Shown here in pieces: positions 6,473 to 15,800 of a stretch of 22,572 nucleotides of DNA (within the stretch, counting starts at the first letter, position 1; each line of letters starts with the position of its first letter). Below the pieces are notes generated by a model that had not been told where the DNA came from, did no database searches, and saw only the letters and a list, made by a program, of their open reading frames with translations. Both the position numbers and the translations under genes were made by a program. Origin of the DNA: JAKRSD01 sp964473995 (lineage in GTDB: Bacteria > Bacteroidota > Bacteroidia > CAIKAF01); NCBI GenBank assembly GCA_964473995.1, contig CAYYRB010000039.1, forward strand, positions 1 through 22,572, in the 5' to 3' direction.

Positions 6473-6997
6473 ATGATCCTCTCCGGACTTGAAATAGCGA
6501 AACGCCTGAACCAAGATATTTTCATTGAACCTTATGATGTTTCACAGTTAAACCCGAACAGCTACAACCTGCGTTTGCACAATGAGCTGTTGGTGTACAC
6601 GGAAATGCCGCTGGATATGAAAAAACTTCCTACCACACAAAAGATGACTATTCCAGAAGAAGGGCTGCTTTTGGAACCCGGAAAACTCTATCTCGGCCGT
6701 ACGCTGGAATACACCCGATCAGAGGGCGTGGTTCCCATGCTGGAAGGCCGTTCCTCCATAGGCAGACTGGGGCTTTACATTCACGTAACGGCAGGCTTCG
6801 GCGATGTAGGTTTTGCGGGTTATTGGACCTTGGAAATGCACTGCATACACCCCATCCGCATTTATCCGGGTGTGCAAATCTGCCAGATTTTTTACCACGC
6901 CATCGAAGGGGATTACGTGAATTATAAAAGTGGAAAATACCAACACAACGAGGGCATTCAACCGAGTTTTTTATACAAAGATTTTGAAACAAAATAA
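6473..6997 (+). CDS. dcd: dCTP deaminase
   Basis: Deaminates dCTP to dUTP, the precursor route to dTTP. The 174-residue protein has the trimeric dUTPase-like fold signatures: NPNSYNLRL (27-35), the phosphate-binding EGRSSIGRLGL (91-101), and HVTAGFGDVGF (104-114) leading to TLEM with catalytic Glu121. The C-terminal GKYQHNEGIQPS resembles the flexible tail that closes the site. The TAGF stretch resembles bifunctional dCTP deaminase-dUTPases more than the E. coli HRIDPGW form (from memory), so direct formation of dUMP is possible. The ATG at 6473 follows a short leader. fumC starts 12 bp after its stop, so the two are likely cotranscribed although their functions are unrelated. Confidence 0.93.
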   Translation: MILSGLEIAKRLNQDIFIEPYDVSQLNPNSYNLRLHNELLVYTEMPLDMKKLPTTQKMTIPEEGLLLEPGKLYLGRTLEYTRSEGVVPMLEGRSSIGRLGLYIHVTAGFGDVGFAGYWTLEMHCIHPIRIYPGVQICQIFYHAIEGDYVNYKSGKYQHNEGIQPSFLYKDFETK

Positions 6998-7009
6998 TAC
7001 GCGGACACA

Positions 7010-8407
7010 ATGAATTATCGCATTGAAAAAGACACGATGGGCGAGGTGCAGGTACCTGCCGACAAGTATTGGGGCGCGCAGACCGAACGCAGCCGCAACA
7101 ACTTCAAAATAGGTCCGGAGGCCTCCATGCCCAAAGAAATTATTTATGCGTTTGCCTACCTCAAAAAGGCTGCTGCCCATGCGAACCATGATCTGGGTGT
7201 GCTCGATGCGCAAAAACGGGATCTCATTTCTGCCGTATGCGATGAGATACTCGCGGGCAAACTGGATGATCAATTTCCCCTCGTAATCTGGCAAACGGGC
7301 TCAGGTACCCAGAGCAACATGAACGCCAACGAGGTGATAGCCTACCGGGCACATGTACTTTCAGGCGGAACACTCGGCGATGAAAAGAAAGTACTCAATC
7401 CGAATGATGACGTGAACAAGTCTCAATCGTCTAACGATACCTACCCCACAGCCATGCACATAGCGGCCTATAAGCTGGTGAAGGAAGTTACCGTTCCCGG
7501 TTTGGAACGTTTACGAAACAGCCTGCAACACAAGGCAGAGCAGTTTAATGAAGTAGTGAAAACAGGACGCACCCATTTTATGGATGCCACTCCGCTCACT
7601 CTGGGTCAGGAATTCAGCGGGTATGTGCAACAGCTCAACAGCAGCCTGCGTGCCATACACAATGCGCTGGAGCCCATCCGGGAATTGGCCTTGGGTGGAA
7701 CTGCCGTTGGGACTGGACTCAATACTCCTGCCGGATATGATGTGCTGGTGGCCAAAAAAATTGCCGAGTTTACGGGATATCCTTTCGTTACGGCACCGAA
7801 TAAGTTTGAAGCATTGGCTGCACATGATGCCATGGTGGAACTGTCAGGTGCTTTGAAACGGACCGCCGTTTCCCTCATGAAGATTGCCAATGATATCCGT
7901 ATGCTCAGCTCAGGTCCGCGCTGCGGCATCGGAGAAATCATCATTCCCGACAACGAACCGGGCTCTTCCATCATGCCGGGTAAGGTGAATCCAACCCAAC
8001 CCGAAGCCCTCACCATGGTGTGTGCGCAGGTAATGGGTAACGATGTGGCCGTAAGTGTTGCCGGGTCCAACGGCCATTTTGAGCTGAACGTATTCAAGCC
8101 CGTAATTGCCTACAACGTGCTGCAGAGCGCCCGACTCATAGGGGATGCCTGCGTATCCTTCACCGAAAAATGCGCCGACGGCATCGAAGCCAATCTGCCG
8201 GTGATTGCCAAGCATCTGGAAAACTCGTTGATGCTGGTGACCTCGCTGAACCCGCACATCGGTTATTATAAAGCAGCGGAAATCGCAAAGAAGGCGCACA
8301 AGGAAGGCAAAACCCTGAAAGAAGCCGCGGTAGAAACGGGTTACGTTACACCGGAGCAGTTTGATGCCTGGGTACGGCCCGAAAATATGGTAGGCAGTCT
8401 GAAATAA
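7010..8407 (+). CDS. fumC: Class II fumarate hydratase
   Basis: Interconverts fumarate and L-malate in the TCA cycle; the iron-free homotetrameric class. The 465-residue length is normal. The superfamily signature GSSIMPGKVNPTQ begins at residue 318, with the loop serines that include the catalytic base. GRTHFMDATPLTLGQEF carries the conserved His189, and SGTQSNMNANEV (98-109) is the substrate-binding loop. The start MNYRIEKDTMGEVQVPADKYWGAQT agrees with the family. It lies 12 bp after dcd with no promoter box between, and it is closed by a strong hairpin terminator at 8427-8458. Aspartase shares the fold, but the motif set fits FumC best. Confidence 0.97.
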   Translation: MNYRIEKDTMGEVQVPADKYWGAQTERSRNNFKIGPEASMPKEIIYAFAYLKKAAAHANHDLGVLDAQKRDLISAVCDEILAGKLDDQFPLVIWQTGSGTQSNMNANEVIAYRAHVLSGGTLGDEKKVLNPNDDVNKSQSSNDTYPTAMHIAAYKLVKEVTVPGLERLRNSLQHKAEQFNEVVKTGRTHFMDATPLTLGQEFSGYVQQLNSSLRAIHNALEPIRELALGGTAVGTGLNTPAGYDVLVAKKIAEFTGYPFVTAPNKFEALAAHDAMVELSGALKRTAVSLMKIANDIRMLSSGPRCGIGEIIIPDNEPGSSIMPGKVNPTQPEALTMVCAQVMGNDVAVSVAGSNGHFELNVFKPVIAYNVLQSARLIGDACVSFTEKCADGIEANLPVIAKHLENSLMLVTSLNPHIGYYKAAEIAKKAHKEGKTLKEAAVETGYVTPEQFDAWVRPENMVGSLK

Positions 8408-8426
8408 AAGAACACGTTTTATAACA

Positions 8427-8458
8427 AAAAATCCCGCCAGGTGAGCGGGATTTTTTTT
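8427..8458 (+). terminator. Rho-independent terminator after fumC (bidirectional)
   Basis: AAAAATCCCGC and GCGGGATTTTT form an 11-bp stem around a 7-nt loop, followed by a run of T. The A-tract on the left makes it work equally from the minus strand, so it can serve both fumC and the convergent beta-propeller gene ending at 8512. Confidence 0.92.
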
Positions 8459-8511
8459 GCAAATCAATGAAAAACGGAGTAATTACCCCTGATTGTTTTC
8501 ATGAAGAGAAC

Positions 8512-10389
8512 TCAATATTTGATGGCTCTTAATTCAGTACCTGCGTTGAGGTAGTATACCACGCGGGAAACGTCGTCGAGCAGGTATTTCGGTTCTTTAT
8601 CTTTTCCGAAGGATATCTCTGCCTTCTTTTCACCGTTGATTTTGGAAATACCGAATATGCCATAATCCTTGTTTTCGAATCGACCAAGGATGAATTGGAT
8701 ATCCTGTCCTTCGGCGGATGCCTTGAACCGCTTCCTGATCATGTCCATTTCTTGGGAAGCTGCAGCCAGACGAACGGAAGCCCCTTTATTGGCTAACTGA
8801 CCGATGGCATCTAACAATTCGCGGCCTTCTTTGGATGTGGTATTGTTGGCGGCACTTCTTGCTTTAGCCTCCAATTCCGCATACCGCATGGCATCTATGG
8901 TGTTCAGGATAGCCGAAGTGGCATAGAGGGCTTTTCTCCATCCGGAGATACCGGGAGCCGGAACATGGGTTTTGAAAATTTCCGCCCCCGCAGGCGAGTA
9001 TGCAGCTACCGTTTGGGAAGACGACAAGACGATATTTCCCTGAAGCAAATCTATTTTTCCCGGAGTTTCTTTTTGTTCAAATTCAATTTTAGATTTCACG
9101 AGAGGCTGCTGGGTGGCTGCACTCAGGTCGGTAACGTAGAGCATACCGTCTGCCGGATTAAATGTGTAGGAAAGTTCATTAACGCGCAGGTTCACCAAAG
9201 GCATTTCTGCCCTTGAAGTAATGTTCTTACCCAAGGTAGACGAACCGCTTTCCAGGCTCACGATGTCTTCCTCCAGATCGGTCCGCACGTAAACCGAACC
9301 ATTGAGCAATGCCATTTCGCGCACGGCTCCGTTCACCTTATAAAATTTCTCGAACAGGTAGGTTCCTCTTTCCAAGTCCACGATGTTGATAAGTGTAGAT
9401 CCATTCCCTCCATCCATGCCGATGATGAGTCCTTTGTCGGAATATACGTAGCTCTTTACAGTACCCCGCAGTTTTACCTGCTCGACCCAAATGTCTTTTC
9501 CCGACTTATAGTCGTACATGGCCATGGTAGGTTTGAATAGGGTATTGTTGGGATCCACCGCGCTGGCCACGATGAGACCCATAGGGTCATAAATAATCTG
9601 ATCGGGAAGGCCACGTTGTTTTGCCGGCTCCGTCCAAATAGGTGAACCCGAACCCATGTCATAAGCCATAACCAATTGGCCTTTTACGTAGATGAATTTA
9701 TTTTTTTCGGTGTAGGTAACCACCAATTTCGTTTCCGTTACGGTGGTCGTAACCGGTCCTTTGGCTTTCGGAAGAGCCGCTTTCCAAATTTGGCGGCCGT
9801 CCTTGGGCGAGAAGCAATAGATTCCACCACCCGACATGCCTCCCGTCGTAGCAATGATGATATTTCCATCGGGAGTCTCTACAGGGGCACCGTCGATTAC
9901 CTCGGCAAAAATACTTTTACCGAATACGTCTTTTAGCTCCCAACGTATGGTTCCTGTATTAATATCAACCAAGAAAAAAGAAGACTGCAATTCCCGAAGA
10001 CCCTGCATGAGCAGATCGCCTGTACTTCCCAATACATATTGTTTACCGATGATGATATTTTCCTTTTTTGAATCAAAAAGCACCTTTCCGTTATAGAGGT
10101 TGAAAATAACTTTAGTTTCCAATTTCCCCTGTCCCCGGGTAATCATACCGTAAGGCGTATTCGGAATCACCTGATATTCCTGCTCGGTGGGAAAATCAAT
10201 GTTATTCATTTCGTACATCACCGAACCATCTGCCTCACGAAGCCCGAGAATACCTTTCGGGGTGCCCAAGATCAAATTGCCGGTAGGTGCAATTTCATAC
10301 CAGCTTACCGGGCTGTTGAGTTTCGCAGACCACTGGGAATAGGCTTGAACGTGCATTGCTAGGATAAATAAAAAAGCAACATTTCTCAT
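8512..10389 (-). CDS. Secreted PQQ-type beta-propeller protein of unknown role
   Basis: From the ATG at 10389 this is a 625-residue protein with a signal peptide (1-20, ending near AYSQ). It then has repeated blades of the PQQ/BamB kind: LVDINTGTIRWEL, YCFSPKDGRQIWKA, AYDMGSGSPIWTEP and MYDYKSGKDIWVEQ. Each has the G-x-x-x-W pattern of such propellers. After the propeller comes a predicted helical stretch rich in Ala, Glu and Arg (about residues 500-570), then a short C-terminal beta segment ending FGKDKEPKYLLDDVSRVVYY. No PQQ-enzyme catalytic residues are evident, so it is more likely a scaffold or binding protein in the envelope. An upstream GTG at 10419 is possible, but the ATG follows an A-rich leader and begins a clean signal peptide. 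Specific function unknown. Confidence 0.82.
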   Translation of the reverse strand: MRNVAFLFILAMHVQAYSQWSAKLNSPVSWYEIAPTGNLILGTPKGILGLREADGSVMYEMNNIDFPTEQEYQVIPNTPYGMITRGQGKLETKVIFNLYNGKVLFDSKKENIIIGKQYVLGSTGDLLMQGLRELQSSFFLVDINTGTIRWELKDVFGKSIFAEVIDGAPVETPDGNIIIATTGGMSGGGIYCFSPKDGRQIWKAALPKAKGPVTTTVTETKLVVTYTEKNKFIYVKGQLVMAYDMGSGSPIWTEPAKQRGLPDQIIYDPMGLIVASAVDPNNTLFKPTMAMYDYKSGKDIWVEQVKLRGTVKSYVYSDKGLIIGMDGGNGSTLINIVDLERGTYLFEKFYKVNGAVREMALLNGSVYVRTDLEEDIVSLESGSSTLGKNITSRAEMPLVNLRVNELSYTFNPADGMLYVTDLSAATQQPLVKSKIEFEQKETPGKIDLLQGNIVLSSSQTVAAYSPAGAEIFKTHVPAPGISGWRKALYATSAILNTIDAMRYAELEAKARSAANNTTSKEGRELLDAIGQLANKGASVRLAAASQEMDMIRKRFKASAEGQDIQFILGRFENKDYGIFGISKINGEKKAEISFGKDKEPKYLLDDVSRVVYYLNAGTELRAIKY

Positions 10390-10657
10390 TTGTTTGTGTA
10401 TTTGTTTATTTTTTATCACGAAATTTTACCGAGGGAATCAAAATATATGCCACAATTTTCTTTTCTCACGGACACTTTAACCACCGTTTGGTTGGCAATA
10501 GAGCCCGGATAATTTGAATAGCACATGTTTTGCAAATATAATTTTGGTAATAACAAACAATGACCCGTTTAGTTCAAAAAATGCAATTTCTCTGAAATTC
10601 TCCCTCACCCTTATTTAGTTGAATCTGAATCTTGAAAATGTGCTATAATTCTTTTTT
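10390..10657. other. Intergenic region with promoter and inverted repeats
   Basis: It lies between the stop of the DUF6671-like gene and the start of the beta-propeller gene, both on the minus strand. It holds a promoter (10533-10560) and a 6-bp inverted repeat AATTTC-TCT-GAAATT (10585-10599). CTTGAAAA (10631-10638) is a perfect inverted match to TTTTCAAG (10655-10662), which runs over the upstream gene's stop codon and may end its transcript. I see no small gene here. Confidence 0.5.
10533..10560 (-). promoter_or_regulatory. Promoter of the beta-propeller gene
   Basis: On the minus strand TTG (10560-10558) is followed after 17 nt by TATATTTG (10540-10533), an exact TAnnTTTG box and then CA. 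This fits the TTG/TAnnTTTG architecture of Bacteroidota housekeeping promoters and leaves an untranslated leader of roughly 140 nt. Confidence 0.65.
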
Positions 10658-11494
10658 TCAAGGGTTACAGCGAATACAATAGGTAGGTTCTTCCTCCCTT
10701 TTTTTATTGGGAAAATGGTCCTTTCTCTCACAACCGCAGGCTTGGCATTTGTAAAGGTACGCCATCACTGATTGGGTCGGAAATCCGCACTGACTGCACG
10801 GTAATCCCTTTTCAGCATCGGTAATACCAAAGCCGGGTAATCCACAATCCGGACAAACCGATGCTATTTTTTGAAGGAGTTTTTCGGTAGCTTTTTTGAT
10901 CACCTCCAGTCGAGTGGGATTGCACATGGCACGCATGTCGGTTTCGACGTATACGGAACCATGACGAAAAAGCAATGTACCAAAAGCATGGGCCAATTCA
11001 ACCTGGTCGGTGATTCCTTTATGCAAATCGGCCGGCTCCTCTTTTGATTTGCGTAAAATCAAGGCATGTTCAGGAAATCCAACCTGCTCTGCAAATGCGT
11101 TAAGCCCCGTTTCATCATGGATTTCCCTGCCGCTGAAGTTGGTGGAGGTACTTAGCTCGGAAACAAAAATTTCCAGTTTATTTTTAAGATCCACCAAAAG
11201 CAGAATCTCCTGATCGGCAGAAATAAAGTATAAAGAAGGGTGAGGCCCGAAAGAGCCTTCGGAGGCAAGGACCAAATCGGAACCGCTAATTTCCGCACCG
11301 AGCCTGCACTTTTCACGTGCCGCTGAAAAAGGGTCGAGAATACGCTCTACTTCACCGGTAAAGGTACCCAGCACATCTGTATCCAAACGAGAGTCAGTGA
11401 AACAAGTTACGCCCAGCTCTCTCTCCAGAAGCGGGGCAATGACTTTTTCTTTTCCGTGCTTGGTGGCAATCAGCAGTCTCCTGTTTTGAAACAT
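10658..11494 (-). CDS. DUF6671-like protein with two C-terminal zinc ribbons
   Basis: A 278-residue cytoplasmic protein. The N-terminal part has highly patterned motifs: LLIATKHGKEKVIAPLLE (7-24), DTDVLGTFTGEVER (38-51), ASEGSFGPHP (77-86) and STNF (117-120). I associate these with DUF6671, whose activity I do not know. The C-terminus has two Cys pairs sets typical of zinc ribbons: Cys214/217 with Cys233/236, and Cys250/253 with Cys273/276. The strongly conserved-looking Lys, Asp and His motifs suggest an enzyme site, while the ribbons suggest nucleic-acid or protein binding. It starts 17 bp after the dihydroorotase stop and is likely cotranscribed with it. The family name is from memory; the ribbons are plainly visible. 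Confidence 0.75.
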   Translation of the reverse strand: MFQNRRLLIATKHGKEKVIAPLLERELGVTCFTDSRLDTDVLGTFTGEVERILDPFSAAREKCRLGAEISGSDLVLASEGSFGPHPSLYFISADQEILLLVDLKNKLEIFVSELSTSTNFSGREIHDETGLNAFAEQVGFPEHALILRKSKEEPADLHKGITDQVELAHAFGTLLFRHGSVYVETDMRAMCNPTRLEVIKKATEKLLQKIASVCPDCGLPGFGITDAEKGLPCSQCGFPTQSVMAYLYKCQACGCERKDHFPNKKREEEPTYCIRCNP

Positions 11495-11511
11495 CGCGGA
11501 AAAAGTGTTCG

Positions 11512-12852
11512 CTATTCCATTTCCAAGGCCTTGCCTTTTACGTCCTCAAAAAAGGCTCCGTTGTCGTAAACCTTTACGCCATTCACGAAGGTGTGGGTAA
11601 TCCTGCTTCTGAATTCGGTTCCTTCCAGAGGCGACCAACCGCATTTGTATAACAAATTTTCTTTGGTAACAGTCCATGGAGCGTTCAAATCCACTAACGT
11701 AAAATCAGCCATATATCCTTCGCGGATAAATCCCCGTTTGCGGAGCCGGTAGAGAATGGCCGGCCCGTGACACATTTTATCGGCAATTTTTTCTAAGGAA
11801 ATGTACCCCTGAAGATGCAATTCCAGCATAATATTGAGCGAATGTTGCACGATAGGTGCACCGGACATGGATTGAAAATACGGTTTATCCTTTTCCTCCG
11901 AAGAATGGGGTGCATGATCCGTGGTGATAATATCAATACGGTCTTCGTTAAGTGCTTTCAGCAGCCCCAGCCGGTCTTTTTCCGTTTTGATGGCCGGATT
12001 CCACTTAATGCGCGTACCCAGCCGTTCATAGTCTTTATCTGAAAACCAAAGATGGTGAACGGACGCCTCGGTGGTTATTTTTTTGTCTTTCAAAGGAATG
12101 TCGTTACGAAAAAGGTGCGTCTCCGCTTCGGTGGATAAATGAAGAATATGCAGCCTGGCATTGTGTTTTACCGCCAAATCAATCGCCCGCTTACTGGCTT
12201 CAAAACAGGCCTGTTCGCTGCGTATGAGCGGATGGCAGGCAATGGGGACGTCCTCTCCGTACTTTTCGCGGTATATATTTTCATTCTCTTCAATAATTTG
12301 CTCCCTTTCGGCATGAATGGCTACGATGCATTTACAGGCAGAAAAGAGTTTTTCCAGAATTTCGGGATTATCGGCCAGCAAATTACCCTTCCCCGTGAAA
12401 TACAACCCATCGTCTGAAACGGCAAGAAAACCGCGTGTATCGAGGTTCAGAACCTCTTCCAGATTTTCGCCGTTTACTCCCATAAAAAATCCGAAATTGG
12501 CAAGGGATTTCGTTGCGGCAAGCTCATATTTTTGATTGAGCAGTTCAAGAGTCAATGTATTGGGCCTTGTATTGGGCATATCGATAAAGGAAGTTACTCC
12601 GCCCGCCACGGCAGCTTTGCTTTCGGTGTATAGGTCGCCTTTGTGGGTGAGTCCCGGATCTCGGAAATGCACCTGACCGTCAATGATTCCCGGAAAAAGA
12701 TATTTACCTGTCGCGTTTATTACTTCGGTTTCAGGTGAAGGATTGATTTTCCCCACCTCCAAAATAACACCTTCACCGATCAACACATCGGCCCGAATTA
12801 TTTTTCCCTCATTGACGATAAATGCATCCTGAATTAAAATTTGTTTTGACAT
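11512..12852 (-). CDS. pyrC: Dihydroorotase
   Basis: Cyclises carbamoyl aspartate to dihydroorotate in de novo pyrimidine synthesis (cytoplasm). The 446-residue amidohydrolase has FPGIIDGQVHFRDPGLTHKG (53-72) and DMPNTRPNT (91-99). Likely metal or substrate ligands are Asp147/148 (SDDG), His180 (AIHAE), His238 (LHLS) and Asp312 (TDHAPHS). The usual D-x-H-x-H metal motif reads D58-G-Q60-V-H62, so the first histidine is replaced by glutamine. I recall the same QVHFREPG form in other Bacteroidota dihydroorotases, so this looks like a lineage feature, not decay. Allantoinase or hydantoinase are less likely given the GLTHKGD and DMPNT signatures. It lies 43 bp after the CotH-type gene and 17 bp before the DUF6671-like gene. 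Confidence 0.92.
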   Translation of the reverse strand: MSKQILIQDAFIVNEGKIIRADVLIGEGVILEVGKINPSPETEVINATGKYLFPGIIDGQVHFRDPGLTHKGDLYTESKAAVAGGVTSFIDMPNTRPNTLTLELLNQKYELAATKSLANFGFFMGVNGENLEEVLNLDTRGFLAVSDDGLYFTGKGNLLADNPEILEKLFSACKCIVAIHAEREQIIEENENIYREKYGEDVPIACHPLIRSEQACFEASKRAIDLAVKHNARLHILHLSTEAETHLFRNDIPLKDKKITTEASVHHLWFSDKDYERLGTRIKWNPAIKTEKDRLGLLKALNEDRIDIITTDHAPHSSEEKDKPYFQSMSGAPIVQHSLNIMLELHLQGYISLEKIADKMCHGPAILYRLRKRGFIREGYMADFTLVDLNAPWTVTKENLLYKCGWSPLEGTEFRSRITHTFVNGVKVYDNGAFFEDVKGKALEME

Positions 12853-12895
12853 GTCTGTTCTTTCCTTATTTTCAAATTAAATAACCATTCTTAGA

Positions 12896-15800
12896 TCACC
12901 TTTTTATAAAACCACCACGGAATGTTTTTCCGTCCACACCGGAATATAGAATTACATAATATCCGGGACTTAATCTGCTCACATCTGCGCTTATTTCATT
13001 CGTCCCTACAGCAGAAAAAGGCAGAGAATAAACTTTCCCCAAAACATCCACTACATGAATATTTAGAGGTGCGCCATTTCCATATTTCAGTGATATAATC
13101 ACCCTGTCAGAAGATGGGTTTGGATATACGGAAATCGCCATTCCATAGGTTTCAGGTATACTTAACGTAGAATAGAAATAAGCAGTAAACTCGTTGTCAC
13201 TCATTGTCAACGTGTCGAGAAAAACGGGGTTTAAGGTATCGGAAATCAACCCGTTTTGTCCCCAGTGCGAAAACTGATACCCCGGTTCCGGGATAGCCTC
13301 GATGCGAACGGGAACGCCGTCGAAATAAATCCCGTCCCACGGATAGGTGTCGGGAGTGAGTGTGCTGATGCGTATTTTTCCTGAACCGGCAGGCAAAACG
13401 TCCAGCTGAAGATCCACCTGCTGCGGTAAATTAAAGTGGGACTGAATATAATTTCTTGCCTGTTCCGGACGGCATGCCAGTTCATCAAGAAAAGTCAAAT
13501 GGGTTTGATAAAAATTAGTAACCTGAGCCGGCACGTTGTTGGGATCTCCCCAACGCTGGAATTGATTCGCCGATTCTGCCACGGTTTGGTTAAACATGGC
13601 ATTTTCTATGGCCGTTAACCGTGAAGGTAGATAAAGCGAATTCAACTGATCGGCAAAGCGGTTAATGAAATAGTTTCGAAAACGGGTATTTTGAATGCCT
13701 TTCAAAAAAATATTGATATGGGGATTATTCGGATCCACATTACCCCAGTTCATCAATTGTCCCAACAAATCATACGAACAGGTGAAATCATTGCTGGGGT
13801 TGGGAAGCAAACCATATTCCATGTCCATGAGACAATAACGCCAACGGAAACCGGTTGCATCGGATCGGTATATTTTCAGGTTGTTATAATTGAATGCCCA
13901 ATCCGCATTATTCATAAAAACTTCCCCGATAACATAATCGGTATAATACTTCAGGTCGAAATACTGATCGGCCAAAGACCAGAAACTGGTATCGGACGGA
14001 TTTAATTGAGAAAACTGTGCGTAGGCCGTATAAAAATTTTGCACGTCTCCTTCAATCGCACGCAGTTGAAAGCCATATTGCGCGCTGGAACCTAAAATTT
14101 CCACCGTACTTTCCGTCGCATTTTCGGCCAAGGCAAACATTTCGGTATTGAACTTCTCCCTTAACTCGTACAGGCCCCAGTAGGTTCCATTAATATACAC
14201 CGAAACGGGCCTCCAAGCCGCATAATACGCATTGGAGCCGTCGCCCATCATTTTTACCTGAGCGGCATCTTTATGCGGAAGAATCAAAAAATTATTGCTG
14301 CCGTTACGCAACATAAAATCACTGTATTGATTGCGCTGAGGCCTGTCGGGTATGATGTTTCCCGAAACGGGGCCCTGCCCCAAAACACCATCATCAAATT
14401 TTATCCGGAAAGGCCGCTGAGGAAGACCTCTGGAACCCCATCCACCATCCATTACAATTCCCGCTCGCCGCGAAAAAAGGAGGTTATGGGAGGAGGTAGA
14501 ATCAAAATAATCAATAGAGGCCGCCTTCAGCAAATCCAATCCCGGATTATCAAACATGCCCTGAGGTCCGAACAAGTTTTCGGGATCCGTCATCACGGAA
14601 ATAATCGGTGTGATATGGTTCACGTTAAACAAATATCCCGCCGATGTGGTGGTACTTGGAATAAGTCCGTTTACAAAAGCCCGGGCACGCAGGATGGTAG
14701 TTTGAAAAATAAAAACAGGAGTTCCGTCCCATACGGGTGAGGTGGTATCCGGGTCACTCCCATCCACCGTGTAGTGCACGGTGGCATTCGGAAGATTTGG
14801 ATCGGAAATGCTCACCGAAATGGGACCCGTGTACATTCCGCTGTTCAGCGAAAAGGCAGGGGCCAGGGCGTAATTATCAGCCGGGATGGCAGCATTATTG
14901 GAGGCTCCCGGAGTAGGTGCATAAAACTTTTTTAGGATAGGCGACCCGTCAGGAAAGGAGCCCGTGCTCACATCATACCCGGGACCGCAATTGATGTACA
15001 AGGAACTCACCAATACATTTGAAGGGTTGTACAAACTGATGGTCTCGCCTTCCGAGGCGATTTTAAAATTGGTATGATTTTTATTTCCGGCAGAAGGTAT
15101 GAAGTCCGCCGATAATACATCGACCCCGGTATTGGCCATACTTATTTCCATCAAGGAAAAACCGGTGGGACATGGTGCAATTACATCGAATGCGAGCGAA
15201 TCAAGAGGTCCTGGCAACAATCCGGCAGCACTCAATTCTTCCGCACGAAACAGGTACTGCTGTCGGGAACTCCAATACCAATTTCCGTAGGGAGACGGAT
15301 AATCATAAGGACCGTTTTGGGCAACCCCTGCACCTATAATGGACGAATTAAGCCGAATATTGGGCCTTAACTGGGCATTACCTCCCGAGGTAAATCCGCA
15401 GGCCGAACCGCCGTCCGTAAAACCACTCAGCGACGAATTGTAGGTCGTTTGGGTTTGGGAATGAATTGAATTGTTTGTGTAATAGGCGTTATAATTACAA
15501 AGGTTTATAAGCAAATTCGAAAATCCGTCCCAAGTAAACGAATTGGAAAAATCATGGGTGTTCCAACCCGACTGCGGTTGAAAAGTAGTATCATTAACCA
15601 CAGTCACAAACGGCTGGGAGGAGTACCTGTTTTTCCCGCTGCAAAAAACAAGAACATATCCGCCGGGTTGTATAAGTTGATGAGAAAAAACCCATTGCCC
15701 CGCAGTGGCGTTGTCGCTCAAACTGTAATTAACTAAATCAACGGTTGTGTTTCCCGCGTTATAAATTTCAATCCAATCTTCATATTCGCCATGTTCATCG

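Noticed and set aside
7910..8467. 185-codon minus-strand frame over the fumC 3' end
   Set aside because: It is the shadow of fumC and runs through its terminator; no start context or recognisable motif.
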